A stretch of 64,000 nt of DNA from Blastomussa wellsi (taxonomy: Eukaryota > Cnidaria > Anthozoa > Scleractinia > Plerogyridae). A model generated the notes under the pieces. That model saw only the letters and a list, made by a program, of their open reading frames with translations, did not search any database and was not told where the DNA came from. Positions 12,520 through 24,119 of this stretch are shown piece by piece; within the stretch, counting starts at the first letter, position 1, and each line of letters begins with the position of its first letter. The position numbers and the translations under genes are program-made. The stretch covers positions 8,901,942-8,965,941 of the forward strand of contig OX393563.1 of the NCBI GenBank assembly GCA_947652115.1, in the 5' to 3' direction.

Positions 12520-13654
12520 TGGATTTACGGAAGTTCTGGACCACGAACACTGAGGTCAACTAGCTGATGGTTAAAGAAAAGAAAAACAAATCATACTTAA
12601 TCCATGTTTCTGACAAGCGTAGGCGAAAACTTTATAACATTCAGTATTGTTACTTTGAATGCAAATTCAGTTATGTCATACATAGGACACTTAACTAAAA
12701 GTATTGTATGTAGAAAAACCCAGTAAAACATGACTGTCAAGATGATTTTCATGATTACCTATGCTATGGAATATACCTCGATCTCCTCTGGCTGCATACT
12801 TTATCAACCGTGACAACTGATTCATCTTGAGTTGCTAATTTTTTCCTCGAGTCACTTATTGTAAAACAAAAATTAAATACAAGTTTAACCAGCGATGCGC
12901 AACAAATCAGCACTGATTGCAAAACAACAACGAAATAAACGTGTAAGTTTTTGCAAATTCTCAGTGTACTTACAAAATAGTTTGCTTCTGGTAGATAAAA
13001 TGGGGTTCGAAAGATGATAATGATGATGATGACTTCATTTAAGTGTCAGAGTATTTAGCTTTATACAAACTAATTGCGGAGACTACTAGCATATATTTTA
13101 CAGCAGTACCTAAAGAGGCCAAGACATAACATAAGGTAGAAAACCGGTACAAAGAATCGAACTTGGTAAACTACACATCAATTGTTTAAATTATCTAAAC
13201 TCCTTTTGCCAACCAAGTTCTTCATTTTCACGATCATGATCAATTTTGTTCAAGCTGTTTTAACAAAGATGGTTTGATACGCAGAGCTCCAGCTGCAGGT
13301 GAACTTTCTTATGGCAGCTGTTTTTAAAAGATATATAAGAAGCTAGCATAAATACAATGGTGAAAATTATAAGACACCCGCCTAAGTTAAATCAAATAAA
13401 AGATGGCACACGCCTGCCACGCGACCATTGTAACAACGCATGATATCATAATAGTCAAGTTATAAATAATTCCGGTTTATTATAGTCCTGTTGTTCACTG
13501 CCTAAATGAACATATGGCTATTGACATTCAAATTGCTTAAGACATCACTGAAGCATGACGCCTTTTTGTTTGTTTGTTGCTTGTTGATGTGAGGGGGCGC
13601 TTAGTTCGTCCATAGTTAGTATGGTTCGTCGGACCATATATATATATACATGAT

Positions 13655-13992
13655 GCGGGGGGTGAATAGGGGTACGTGAATCCGTCAATCCTTGCTGTTT
13701 TTTGGCAAAATCTTTCAATCCGCCCCTATTTTCGTTCAAACTGATCCGCATCCACATTTCTTGAAACCTTTCTGTGTAATAGACACCGCTTTACAATAGG
13801 ACTGCCGCAAAAAGAAGCAATGAAACGAAACCACTTGAAAAATTGCCATCAAAAACAACATCTACCGTCCTTTCAGTGAAACTGATGCACAGAAAGTTTC
13901 AAGGAATGTGGATGCGGATTTGAATGAAAACAGTGGCGGATTGATGGATTTGGCCAAAAAATGGCACGGATTGGCGGATTCGCGTACCGAAC
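13655..13992. mobile_element. Foldback element with GATGCGGAT arms
   Basis: GTACGTGAATCCGTCAATCC...ATCCGCATCCACATTTCTTG (about 13671-13762) is inverted at about 13900-13988 (AATGTGGATGCGGATTTGAA...GATTCGCGTAC). A separate smaller hairpin (AGCAGCTCTCGTAAG/CTTACGAGAGCTGCT) lies at 14037-14176. Confidence 0.65.
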
Positions 13993-14494
13993 TTCATAGC
14001 ATGCAGAGTCCGGAATCCGAGCTAAAATTATCATGTAGCAGCTCTCGTAAGGTCTCACATGAATGGCTCGATACGCTGCGTGAAAACAATGAAATAAGCA
14101 ACAAGAACAATGCTCTTAGCCTCGAAAACAATTAGCAACTGCTACAAGTAGAATTACAAGCTTACGAGAGCTGCTACACTACCGTAATCAGCTAATCCGT
14201 GGTCCACTGCATTTTCGAAATCCGCGAGTCCGCTTAATTTTTCTCTAAAATCCGCAATCCGTGTCCGAAATATCTGGAAAACAAATTCTCAAGTCGTTTT
14301 CCTTTGCTGTTTGTTCATTACCGAAGATGAGAGACCCTAGGAACGAGGTTGCCCGACGGTTGCCCGTTGCCCACATATATTGGCCAACCCTTAAAGAAAC
14401 CCTTGAGGAAAAAATAACAGTGTGTGAAATGGCATCCGCGTCTGAGCCACGACCAACAGGGCTATGGGGACGAGAATGGTGTTTAAGGTGATGA

Positions 14495-14804
14495 CATTCT
14501 CGTCCCCATAGCCCTTTTCGTTTCTCTTAGCCGGCAGGGCCTTGGCACGAAAAACGAAGGACTCTGGGGGCATACGATTTTTCTTTATTGGCTGTTGAGA
14601 ACAAAGAAATCTTAAACGGAAGTGAAAATGTTCGCCGGCCGCCTTATTACAACACGCAACATGTACAACCATCAATGCTATATACATGAAGTCCGGAAGT
14701 CCTAGAATCTCGGACTTGAAATCGTATGTCTCCAGAGCCCTACGTTTTTCGTGCCAAGGCCCTGCCGGCTAAGAGAAACGAAAATGGCTATGGGGACGAG
14801 AATG
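14495..14804. mobile_element. Foldback element, CATTCTCGTCCCCATAGC family, copy 2
   Basis: Long inverted arms (CATTCTCGTCCCCATAGCCC to GCACGAAAAACGAAGG and the complement at 14740-14804) surround a different centre. A further right terminus (GGGCTATGGGGACGAGAATG, 14459-14478) lies just before it, so two elements may abut. Confidence 0.8.
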
Positions 14805-15239
14805 AGGTGATGATTGCTAATTACCATAGCGAACACGCCCCCTATCTACTAGTCTCGACGTCGTCTACCTGTGTCAGTGTATCGGCTTTCAGATGGCGTC
14901 CAGTTGTTCATTTTCTACACTCGGAATTAAAATCTGTATAACCACAGCGACAAACCGATGAGAGTGCCGGATCTTTAGTAGACCTGGATCAGTAGAAATT
15001 TTAGAATACAAAAGATAGACGGCACACTGGTCCCAACGGCGGATATGATCAGAATTAAATCAAACGGAATAAAGGACAAAATTATTTCAAACAAAATTGC
15101 CCTATATTTCGGTTTGCAATACAAACCTTCCTCCGTTGCTGAGTGGAAAAAATATGTGAACGGAAAACCGTTACAAATAACAGTTTAAATAAAAATACGT
15201 GACAATGATTGGAAGGCTATGAGTAAATAGATGTCAGAT

Positions 15240-16070
15240 GTGTCACTGGCGTGCTTCATCTCTTCTGTTTATGCCAAACGGATGTAATGTTTTGGCTTTG
15301 TTTATTAAATGAGCCTCTCGAGCCTTTCTTTCTGAGTCACGTTTGCTGCGTATGAGTTCAATCGGGATGAGGCGGACGTCGTTGACAGAATGGCCAGCTT
15401 GGTTAAAGTGTAGTGATACTGGGGTAGTTGAGCTGAGTTGTTGGTGATTCAGGATAAAACGTTAACGTCGGTGCTCCCCAAAGCGTTCACTGAGTTGACG
15501 CATGGTCTCTCCGATGTATTGAAGGTGGCACTTTTTACATTCTATCATGTATATGAGTTCTTTTTTAGTGGCAAGATATGAAGTCAGTGATTTTTCGAGC
15601 TTCGTTAGTTGTAAAATAAGTATAGTTTGTTTGACCCTCTCGGAAAAAAAGAACAAGTGAGGCATTGTGGGTGGTTGCATTTTTTAATTCCTGCGTGTTG
15701 TTGGCTGCCTCCTTCCCATCATTCCCTGCGCATGTTATTTTTTCTCATAAGAGACGACTGGGGACGAGCCTGGGCTTGCGTTACTTCTGTAAGCTGTAAC
15801 TGGTGGGTTAGGCAAGGCTTTTTTGCAGTTGGCAGTGGATTGAAGGAGAGTGGTATACTTGTAAACAACAGACTCGGATATTTTAAGAAGCGCAGGGTTG
15901 AAGGACATGACAAAGGGTGTTCGGCCGGTCAGTCTTGGCGGATTTCTGTTCTTGCGGTTGAAGGGTTGCGTGACGTGGAATTGAGCGAACGCGATTCGCA
16001 AGGCTCTTTGTAGTGAGGTGCGGCTATAACCACGTTTGGTCAGGTACTCGATGAGTTCTCGGCTTAGAAT
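15240..16070 (-). mobile_element. Penelope-like retroelement remnant (RT thumb plus GIY-YIG), decayed
   Basis: Read on the minus strand from about 16070: RT C-terminal segment (ELIEYLTKRGYSRTSLQRAL, then FNPALLKISE and a PNPPVTAYR end), then a zinc-finger-like CNHPQCLTC, then a GIY-YIG nuclease core LIYMIECKKCHLQYIGET with RQLSERFGEH, and the downstream catalytic-Glu block KAREAHLINKAKTLHPFG. The copy is dead: there is an in-frame stop after FGEHRR, at least two frame changes around 15600-15680, and about 60 bp of unrelated repeat (about 15718-15778) replacing conserved sequence. About 15000-15240 looks like its 3' tail. Confidence 0.8.
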
Positions 16071-16075
16071 TCGTT

Positions 16076-16200
16076 ATTTTCTACACTCCCCATTTTCCAC
16101 CCTCTGCATTTTCTACACTCGTCATTTTCCACACTCTGTGCGTTTTCTATACTCCGCATTTCCCACACTCCTCATTTTCTACACTCTGCACTACGCAATC
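16076..16200. repeat. Minisatellite of CATTTTCTACACTC-like units
   Basis: Six to seven imperfect copies, about 16-22 bp each, of CATTTTCTACACTC with C/T variation. It directly abuts the Penelope remnant. A single related unit occurs at about 14909-14926. Confidence 0.75.
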
Positions 16201-16380
16201 TATATTTTCTACCGACGGAACCTTATGCCCCATGATATCCGGATGCCGGCTCACGCTTGATCTTCCAGGAGCCCGTTCCCCTATCCCCTATCCCTAGGAG
16301 ACCGATCAGTCGACCGATCAGGCGACAAAACCGATGCGAGCCCGCGATACGAGATGTTTATTCAAAAATTAAAATCCAAG

Positions 16381-19300
16381 ATGGAGGCAAAGAATTGCCA
16401 CGAAAGAATCCTTTCTCGAATATTTCACGTATCGTTAACCACCGGGATCGTCCTTATTTTAGTCCTTAAAGATACAGGTAACATAGTTGGCTATCCTGTG
16501 GTAATGTTTACTTCTTGACTTGTAGTTTTATGCGGAAAATTTTGTGACATATTTTTCAGAACTTAGACGTGCTTGTTTCAGCGGAAACTGGTTGTATGTC
16601 GCTGCCTTCATGTCGCTTTGCTTCATTGGGTTTATTTTTTACTTTGTGGCAAGCTGTATGGATCCTGGGTTTGCAGAAATAAGCGGCGATAAAAGTATAA
16701 TGGTGTCATTTGAGGTAAGATCTCTCTGGACGTAATAAAACTACTCATTGAACATGAGCATTTTTTTCAATTCAGGAATCAAGAGGCTGAATTATTTATA
16801 CCAGTTTAATAAACTTATGTTCGATTGCAATGTTTCACCCTGGGATTATCTCTATATTTTATTTGATACAAGTGCCGATGGCCAGTTTATGTCGAATACT
16901 AATTGTTATTCCCCAAACGTGTTTATTCCAAGGAATATTTTAATTAAATTGTGCTGATAAGCGAGGTTCACATATATTCTTTTGTTGTGTCAAAGACTTC
17001 TTGGTAAATCACTTACGGTACTTTCTGTTCTGATCCGTGAATCCATGATCTGCAGAATATACAGCAGGTTGAAATAATGTATCTGAAAATTTCCTTTTAG
17101 GATATTAATCCATTGTTTAGGGATTGAGTGACATACATGTAAGCCATGGTACATTGCAAATCTTGTACAGAATTCATGGAAAGATAAGAAAGAATTATTT
17201 TGGAAAATATTTTTGATTCTAATGACACCGGCTTGGTGCCAATGTTGATAATAAATGGAAAATCCTTCAATCTTAATAAAACGTTTGTTCCAGAGGGTTT
17301 CATCCAAGACTTGCTCTTTGTTATTAGGAGAGGTGATGTTCATTTTTTGCCATTCACTGAGGGATCTTTGTAGAAAACGAGATCAAGTTTGAGTGCATTC
17401 AATCAATGTCATCCAGGGTCCGAAATTGCGACCAGCTGGTCGACAATTCAACTGAAAATTGAGTGTTGGTGACCAGAATTTCATAGCTAGTCGCCAACAG
17501 GCGACTAACTTTTAGCGTTGTGTCAATGTTTTGAACGAGTGCCCAAGGAATTAAATCGAAAAATTTAATGTTTGATTTCAGCAAAAAAGTTTTTAATCGA
17601 TCTCCATAGAAGGCAATTAAGATAAAAAGTAAAGGTAAGATTCCCATTAGATGACCTTCACAACCATTGTAATCCATGCATCGAGACAAAAATTTTACGA
17701 ACTAAAAAAACTGTTCAGTCGCCACTTGGTGCCTGCATAAAAAAGTTAATTTTGGACCCTGATGAATCATAGACGGTAAATTTTACTTTACTTTACTTTA
17801 CTTACTTACCAGTAATCTACCTTTACATATCTGAGCCAGTACCTGAGCAGAATATACTATAAACAGTACAACTATAATTAAGTGTATTTTGTACTACTTA
17901 CCCACTGGTCTAGTAAACATCAATGTGCTAGCTACTGGTTAGAAGTAATTTCAGTTAGCTCATGAATGTCAGTATTTTATCTCAATTTTAAGAACATTCT
18001 CTTACTAACTCTTTTAGAAAACGGAGCATGATTCAGAAAGCCAATCAGATGGAGAGGATGCAGAGGAATCCTGTAAAATCTTGGCCACACCACCTCTAGG
18101 TGGTGCTAGATTGCGGCGCTGTGGATACTGTGCGATATTACAGCCACTGCGAGCCAAGCACTGTGAAGACTGTGGCCGCTGTGTACGAAGATATGATCAC
18201 CACTGCCCTTGGCTTGGAAATTGTGTCGGGGAGAGAAATCACAGATTCTTTTGGTGCTTTCTTCTGACTCAGTGTGTACTGATTGCATGGGCCACAGAAA
18301 TTACTTGGTGAGAATTTGTAATTGCTGTTTGTATTATAATTTAGTTGCCTGAGGTGGTACCAGGTTCGCCATAGTTGTTATATCTTCAAGTCATTTAATA
18401 TATAGATTTAGCCAAGCCTAAAAGCAGAGTGTTTTTTCTGGTTCTTAATGATTTCTGAAATTGCGTGCTGAAATAGTACTAGCGTGGACAACCACTAAAT
18501 AAGAGTAATTAAAAACGTCAACCCCAGTTGCAGAATTGCCGCTGAGAATGACTTTTGAAATAAAAAAATTCTGCCAGAAGAGAAAAAATCATACCTGAGC
18601 CCGCGATCAATGATCAACTGGTCAGAGGTCAACTTCAAAAAAACCTTGATGAGTTTTAAGTCTGATCCCGCGATATGGTCATGTGATACTGGTCAGCAGA
18701 TACCTTCTTTTGACAGCTGTCAATTGACCATAACATGGTAAATATATAAGCTTGTGGCAACCTTTAAATATATTAACCAGGTCGAATTCTGAAGTATAAC
18801 CACCATATTCCAGTTGATATCGATATTTGGGGCGACGTCGTACGTACGGACGTACGGAAGTACGGACGTACGTACGTATTTCGCATGCGCCCGCGAGCAT
18901 GCCGCTTGCCGTTTTGACCATGAAAAATGAAAGGCATGGTTCTCCTGTTTGTAGTTTGTATGCGTGCTTGGTTCTTCGATTTCTATTGGTATGGGGCTCT
19001 GCTCTGCGGCCCTTTGGGCCGCCGGAGCTCCGCTATCATCTCTTCTCCCCTTTCCTCCCTCCCTCCTTTCCCCCTTCCTTTCCTCCTTGTCTCCCTCTCT
19101 TCCCTGGGTTCCCTTGTGTGCTCAGGGTCAGAAATTGCACCTTCCCAGTTGCCAGTGCAACTAAAAAATTCCACTGGTCACCAGAATTTTACAGCTGGTT
19201 GCCAGTGAGGGACTACTTCACTGTGATACACGTGATACGCAAATGCCTCATAGTCAAAATTATTTCCGTTAACTTTGACTTTTGACCAAGGCAGTTACAC

Positions 19301-20092
19301 TGGCATAAAATTTGCATCCCTTGCCAACAACTGACTTTTTATCCTTTCGCTAATTCTGAATAATAGAATTGAAAGAGATTTTCCTGTTAATCTATGATTT
19401 TGGTGACCACAAATTGCTAGCTGGTGACTAAAACTTTTCAATAAGTCGTCGGCTGGCGCCAATGCCAAAAAGTTAATTTTGGAGCCTGCATTTTTACCAG
19501 ACAAAGCTGTAGTGTGTTCGGACGTCATGTTACAGAACTCCTTGATAAAGCTTTGTTAGCACAAAACATTGGCGTTTGCACTGGAAGGCATCATTTGAAG
19601 ATTAGCCAGTTAGGACACAGTTGGCACTGTAACATTGGCCTAGCTAGTGCACTTAAAATATACATTGCATATCACCCTGTTTTTTTTTATGTTTACTATG
19701 TTAAAAGTACTTTGTAATATCTGAATGATCATCAATTGAAGATTTACTAATAAACAGTCGATTTTCTCTTTTTCTTCAGGTATGCTTTTGTATACAAGAA
19801 AGCTTGGTTGGCATGGTTCCTTGCCAATGGTTTCCTCGTATTCGCAATGTTTGTCCTTTGTCTCACTTTTCTTGTAGTTTTTCTATTGTTCTGTTGTCAT
19901 TCATACTTGATGTTCACAGCTCAAACTACCTGGGAATACATGTCTCGCTCGAGAATTTCATATCTGAAGACTCTTAGTGAGGATGTGAATCCTTTTGATC
20001 AAGGCGTGTTTTGTAATGTGTACAGCTTCTTGTGCAGGTGCCGAGTTCAAAAGTGGGAAGTCTTGCTGCGACACAGAGATCGCTGGGCCTAG
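16381..20092 (+). CDS. ZDHHC12: Palmitoyltransferase ZDHHC12-like (DHHC S-acyltransferase)
   Basis: S-acylates cytosolic cysteines of membrane proteins; family members sit in Golgi or ER membranes. Exons: 16381-16477, 16560-16714, 18018-18307 and 19780-20092, all in phase, giving 284 residues (human ZDHHC12 has 267). An in-frame ATG at 16354 would add nine residues; 16381 has the better context (AAGATGG). Order: first membrane helix about residues 15-30, second helix [15 protein letters not shown] then the DPG motif, an acidic loop (about 87-102), and the cysteine-rich domain beginning RRCGYC. The catalytic DHHC is at about 144-147 in [19 protein letters not shown]. Two further helices follow, then TTxE as AQTTWEYMS and the PaCCT-type NPFDQG. 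A possible polyadenylation signal AATAAA is at 20470-20475. Intron 2 holds a hAT-type element and intron 3 a CGTACG-rich repeat. All catalytic and zinc-binding landmarks look intact. Confidence 0.93.
17414..17761. mobile_element. hAT-type non-autonomous element, copy 1
   Basis: Ends CAGGGTCCGAAATTGCGACC and, inverted, CAGGGTCCAAAATTAAC. The interior has GTCGCCA motifs (CATAGCTAGTCGCCAACAGG). CAGGG ends are typical of hAT transposons. In intron 2 of the ZDHHC12 gene. Confidence 0.7.
18590..18915. repeat. Dispersed repeat ending in CGTACG tandem
   Basis: Contains GAGCCCGCGATCAATGATCA and GATCCCGCGATATGGTCATG direct repeats, then at 18832-18885 an overlapping palindromic run of GTACGTACGGA units. 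In intron 3 of the ZDHHC12 gene. Confidence 0.6.
19123..19489. mobile_element. hAT-type non-autonomous element, copy 2 (diverged)
   Basis: Ends CAGGGTCAGAAATTGCACC and, inverted, CAGGCTCCAAAATTAAC. Same GTTGCCAGTG / TGGTCACCAG interior style as copy 1. In the third ZDHHC12 intron; preceded by a 70-bp pyrimidine-rich tract (about 19041-19105). Confidence 0.6.
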
Positions 20093-21333
20093 AACCAAGC
20101 CAAATATAAATTTATTTAATGCAATATTAGAGCTTTAATTTATTTTCCATGTTGTCTTTTGCAAACAGAGTGCTTGTGATATATAAGTACTCTTAAAATT
20201 TGAAGCATGAGATTTTTGTACACATTTATTTTTTGTTATCACACCCCTTCTAATCCAAATGTCTGATGATTATATACATAAACTGTAATATACACATACG
20301 AAATCCTGTTTGGTGGCCAGAAACATTTTGCCATCATGATGATAACTATCTTGTTCTTGTGACCGTTTAACCCAAAGTAAGTCTGTGTAAAATATGTTTG
20401 GTCTAAAAAATACAAAGAAAACTGTGAACATCTGAAATATTTAAAGAATGTTGTGTAGCGACCAATCACAATAAAGTGCAGGACACGCGGACAAATATCA
20501 CAACCGCAAACTAATTACCATTGGCAGCTGATTGCGGTTTAGTTCTCTCACATCTGATTGGTTTTTCTTTGTAGCACAATAACATCCCATAAATATTTCT
20601 GGTGTTCACGGTGTTCTTGGTTTCACAGTAAATGATATACGTTTCATAATCTAGATATAAATTAGTTCATTATAAATTTTAAGGTGTGTGTCTGCACTGT
20701 TACCTTACTGGTGGTTGCATGTTCAGACTTTTCATCTGTAGACTGAATTATCTAAAATACTACGCCGAAAGCGTTTTGTTTTTCGTTTTTCACCATTCTA
20801 CTGCGCAAAGCTGCCCAGAGGGAAAGAGCACGAACAGGACTCAAGGTCCTATGCGAGGTGCCCCACCCTACCAGGCAGACCAAAAGAATTCTGCTTAGCA
20901 GAGTGTATGGCGTAGCAGAGATTATACGCAATAAGAAGTTCCCTGGTCTCTTTCTTTACTTTTCTCAGCGAGGGTTTACGTTAGACTGAACGCACTAAAT
21001 TTATATGTATGTGTTTATATGATTGTACAGTAGACGTTCTTCTCACTGAACTTCCCTGTGACCGACTCCACAGCACAGTTTGTGTCAGCTGTTGATAGGT
21101 AACTGTGGTAACTACAGAATAAGATACGAATTTAAAGAAAAACGTTAATGGCAAACAATTGCCGTCGTAGGCAAACAATGGAAAGCTTCAACTTGTACAT
21201 AATTCGGTTGGTGGCAATAGAAACAGTAAATATACTTTGAAATATCTGTATATATAAAAGAAGATGTTATGCGATAATGATAGAAGTTACCACACGCGCG
21301 CTCTGTTGTAGATTAACTATTCCTTGAGATAAA

Positions 21334-21632
21334 TAACAATTATTCCATGAGCCCGCGTTGGATATGAAGTGATAAAATAACCAACGAGCGCGTAGCGCGA
21401 GTTGGTTATAATCACTTCATATCCAACAAGGGCGAATGGAATAATTGTTTTAGTAAATTCTCAAACCGGGTTTTGCCGCCGATTTTTATTTCCACAATTT
21501 TACAAAGCGTAAAATAAAAACTCGGCGCACTATTTTCCATATGACGTAAAACTCCGACTATTGGCTCATAGTCGGAGTTTTTTAGCCAATCAAAAAGCTA
21601 GAAATGCAATAGTCGGAGCTGAGAATATACTA
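21334..21632 (+). mobile_element. MITE family M1, copy 2
   Basis: Same element as 3637-3937 with few differences, same orientation. It is followed at once by a second foldback element (21633-21792). Confidence 0.85.
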
Positions 21633-21792
21633 ATAGACCAATTTCGATATTTTAAAATTCGACCTAAAACAATAGACCTCAGTACGAGGCTCCGGGGTAT
21701 AAATTATAGAGTTTGTGGGATTTATTCCCCGGAGCCTCGCAGTGATGTCTATTGTTTTAGGCTGAATATTAAAATATCGAAATTGGTCTATT
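21633..21792. mobile_element. Foldback MITE with ATAGACCAATTTCGATATTT ends
   Basis: Near-perfect inverted arms at 21633-21652 and 21772-21792, with inner arms AACAATAGACCTCAGT and GGCTCCGGGG. A degenerate relative (GGTGCCAAAGC..., TTCCCCGAAGCCTCAGTGAC, CACAATTGGTCATT) lies at about 59500-59655. Confidence 0.75.
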
Positions 21793-22026
21793 GTTGATAG
21801 TGGGTGCTTACTTCGAATTTAGCGACCGGTAGGAGGAGATTGTGCTTTCCATTTACCTGGGCGACATTTCGTTCCGCTCGCTTCGACCGTTCAATGGTAA
21901 CAAAATTTTCGACGTTCCGAACGGAAAAAGAAGACTACCTCTGGAAGTTGTCCACAATTTCCGAATGGATTTTCCGGAAAATTACCTTTCCATTTGACTT
22001 CAAACCGAAATTTCCGTATTTATTAA

Positions 22027-22062
22027 TTTTTTTTTTTTTTTTTTTGGGGGGGGGGGGGGGTG
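22027..22062. repeat. Poly-T followed by poly-G
   Basis: About 19 T then about 16 G with no separation. Homopolymer lengths here may be unreliable. Confidence 0.9.
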
Positions 22063-22079
22063 GCTAAATGGTAAGCACC

Positions 22080-22316
22080 CAGTTTTCAAGTGAGTGTCAA
22101 AAGTAATCTTTGGTTTTGTACTACTGCGCTCAATGATTGGTTTAAAAATCTCGCGCCACTTTTACAACCAGTCAGAAGTAAAACCAATCGTGACTCGCGC
22201 TCGCACGTTTTCCCGCGCTTTGTCTCGGCTACGTGTGCTTTCAATTTTGATTGGATCACGGAATTGTTTCCTCCCTTTGTCATTGGCCAAAGTTTTTGAT
22301 TTTACGATACTCAGTT
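22080..22316 (-). mobile_element. MITE family M3 copy
   Basis: TTTTCAAGTGAGTGTCAAAAGTAAT, ATTGGTTTAAAAATCTCGCG, CCAATCGTGACTCGCGCTCG, and an end matching GATTTTACGATACTCA. Same module order, inverted, as 53000-53240. Confidence 0.65.
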
Positions 22317-22620
22317 TAAACTTGCTCCATGTGCAACGGATCTTAACGAATTGTAAACTATCACTAAGTTATAGACTATGAATAGTGTACATTGAAAAAC
22401 ATTGAAAACATTTCTCCAATTAAAAAAATAAAATTCTTAGAATAGAAAAGATCAGCGATATAGAAGTTGTCGAGCGACTTTTCGATGACTCCATGTCATC
22501 ATTATCAAGTCAATGAAATCTGTATCTACACATGAAGAAGGGTGTCAAAATTACTGTGATCACATCAACGCCTCAAACCTGGCTAACTAGTTCTACTGTG
22601 GTCACACCAAAGCAGTTAGG

Positions 22621-22844
22621 AGGCCCTATTAGGGGTTTTTGGGATACGGGATATTTGGGTAAAAAATTATAGGGATACAGGATATTTGGGGGAAAATTAA
22701 CGGGATAAGGGATATTTAAACAAGGGATTCGGGGATAACGAACATAAAAGTTGGAGATACAAACCACCGCAATTAACGGGATACGGGATATTTAGGCCAA
22801 AAATTAATGGGATACGGGATAGTCAGACCACCCTAATGGGGCCT
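22621..22844. mobile_element. Short MITE with 8-bp target duplication CAGTTAGG
   Basis: The termini AGGCCCTATTAGGGG and, inverted, AGGCCCCATTAGGG form a short TIR. The interior is built from repeated GGGATACGGGATATTT units. CAGTTAGG occurs at 22613-22620 and again at 22845-22852, whose last two bases are the first bases of the Harbinger-like element. Confidence 0.75.
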
Positions 22845-22850
22845 CAGTTA

Positions 22851-24119
22851 GGGACTGTGCAATAATTACCTGGAGGGGGGGGGCGTAAAATGGGTTCCAA
22901 ATGGCCAAAAATTAAGTCATACCCCCCTCTCGTTAAGCAAAAATTAACTTCAACCCCCCCTCACACAATAATAACATTAAGTTTGACCCCCCCCCCCCCC
23001 CTCCCCCTCTCCCTTGGAAAAACAACTTCTCCCATTGATTCCCTCGTACCTAGTTAACTTGTTGAATGTCTTCATCCGGCACAAACAACACTTCGAATGA
23101 CTCTTCGATGTATGTTGGAGAGTCGTTTGAAGAGTCATCAGAATCACTGGATTCCGAGTTTGTGTCGTCTTCGCATGAATTGGGAGATTCCTCATCTTCT
23201 ACAGCATCTCTGGCACAGATGTTCTTTGGCTGTGGAAAATCGAAAGGGTAGAGCTTCTGTTATTTTTCGTTCACTGGGAGGAACAGCAGTTGATGGAGAA
23301 TATGAGCCAGAAAAATATGGAGTGCCACAGATTGATAATGTCGATCCAGATATTATTGCTTTATTTACGTCTCGCACTGATAAAGCTTGTTTAGGAGACC
23401 TGTTAAACTCTAAGTGCTTTGTGGGAGAAGCTGAAGAGTTTGTTGAAGACTTTTTATCATCAAGCTCTTAAACACTAACAAAAACATGTATCATTTTGAT
23501 AATATTCTCAAGTGAATTTCACTTGTTACCTGCATTTCCAGTTTTTTAATTATATCCATTGGTAAATCTAGAGGGGTGTAATGAGGTTGATGTGATACTT
23601 ACCTTGGGCCTAAAATTCCGTACATTTATTGTCAATCAGAATTAATTTTGTTCTTGGTTTCCTGTTGGGGACATCCTCTACTTCTATAAATTCTAGATTT
23701 ACCCCTGTTGTGTTACTCATAAATAGGGTAAAACATCAAGTCACCAGACATTTACATGAACTGCTGATGGTTTTGTTATTGCATGTAATAACTAGTTCTG
23801 TTCTATTTTATTTTATTCATGTTTTATTTGTATCATTGAAAATCAGTCCCAGATTGGTGAACTGCTCATGGCTGTGTTACTTTAAATGTTAGGTCATGCC
23901 ATATGAAATTTATATAAATCAGTCCAGAAAAAAGTGAGTATAATTTTCAGTAAAATAATATCTTTGGTTTTTGAGTCATAAAGTCAGTTTTTTAGTTGCC
24001 CCCCCCCCACTTATTTAGAAAATTACATGTTACCCCCCCTCCCTAAGGCTGTTAGTTTACATTGTGCCCCCCCCTCTCGTTTTACGGCCCCCCCCTCCAG
24101 GTAATTATTGCACAGTCCC
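22851..24119. mobile_element. Harbinger-like DNA transposon (1269 bp, TTA target duplication)
   Basis: The ends are near-perfect inverted repeats of about 38 bp beginning GGGACTGTGCAATAATTACC, running into a C/G homopolymer. The element is flanked on both sides by TTA (22848-22850 and 24120-24122). A TTA/TAA duplication and GGG-starting ends are typical of PIF/Harbinger elements. There is no transposase; the interior holds a broken coding region (23066-23471) and several poly-C tracts. Confidence 0.75.
23066..23471 (+). pseudogene. Broken coding region inside the Harbinger-like element
   Basis: An ATG at 23066 opens a Ser/Glu-rich frame (MSSSGTNNTSNDSS, then EESSESLDSEF) that stops at 23251. 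The overlapping +1 frame continues as RASVIFRSLGGTAVDGEYEP and AEEFVEDFLSSSS to a stop at 23471. Joining needs a one-base shift near 23245. I do not recognise the protein. It may be the second (non-transposase) protein of the element or captured host sequence. Confidence 0.45.

Larger units (their letters stand above)
12520..15240. other. Intergenic, repeats only
   Basis: Holds foldbacks (13655-13992, 14037-14176, 14495-14804) and otherwise AT-rich sequence without a supported gene. A partial CATTTTCTACACTCGG unit is near 14910. Confidence 0.55.

Noticed and set aside
16076..16200. CRISPR-like array
   Set aside because: Units are directly abutting and variable with no spacers; the context is an animal genome. 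It is a minisatellite.
18679..18921. Arg/Tyr/Val-rich protein ([15 protein letters not shown])
   Set aside because: It is the translation of the CGTACG tandem repeat.
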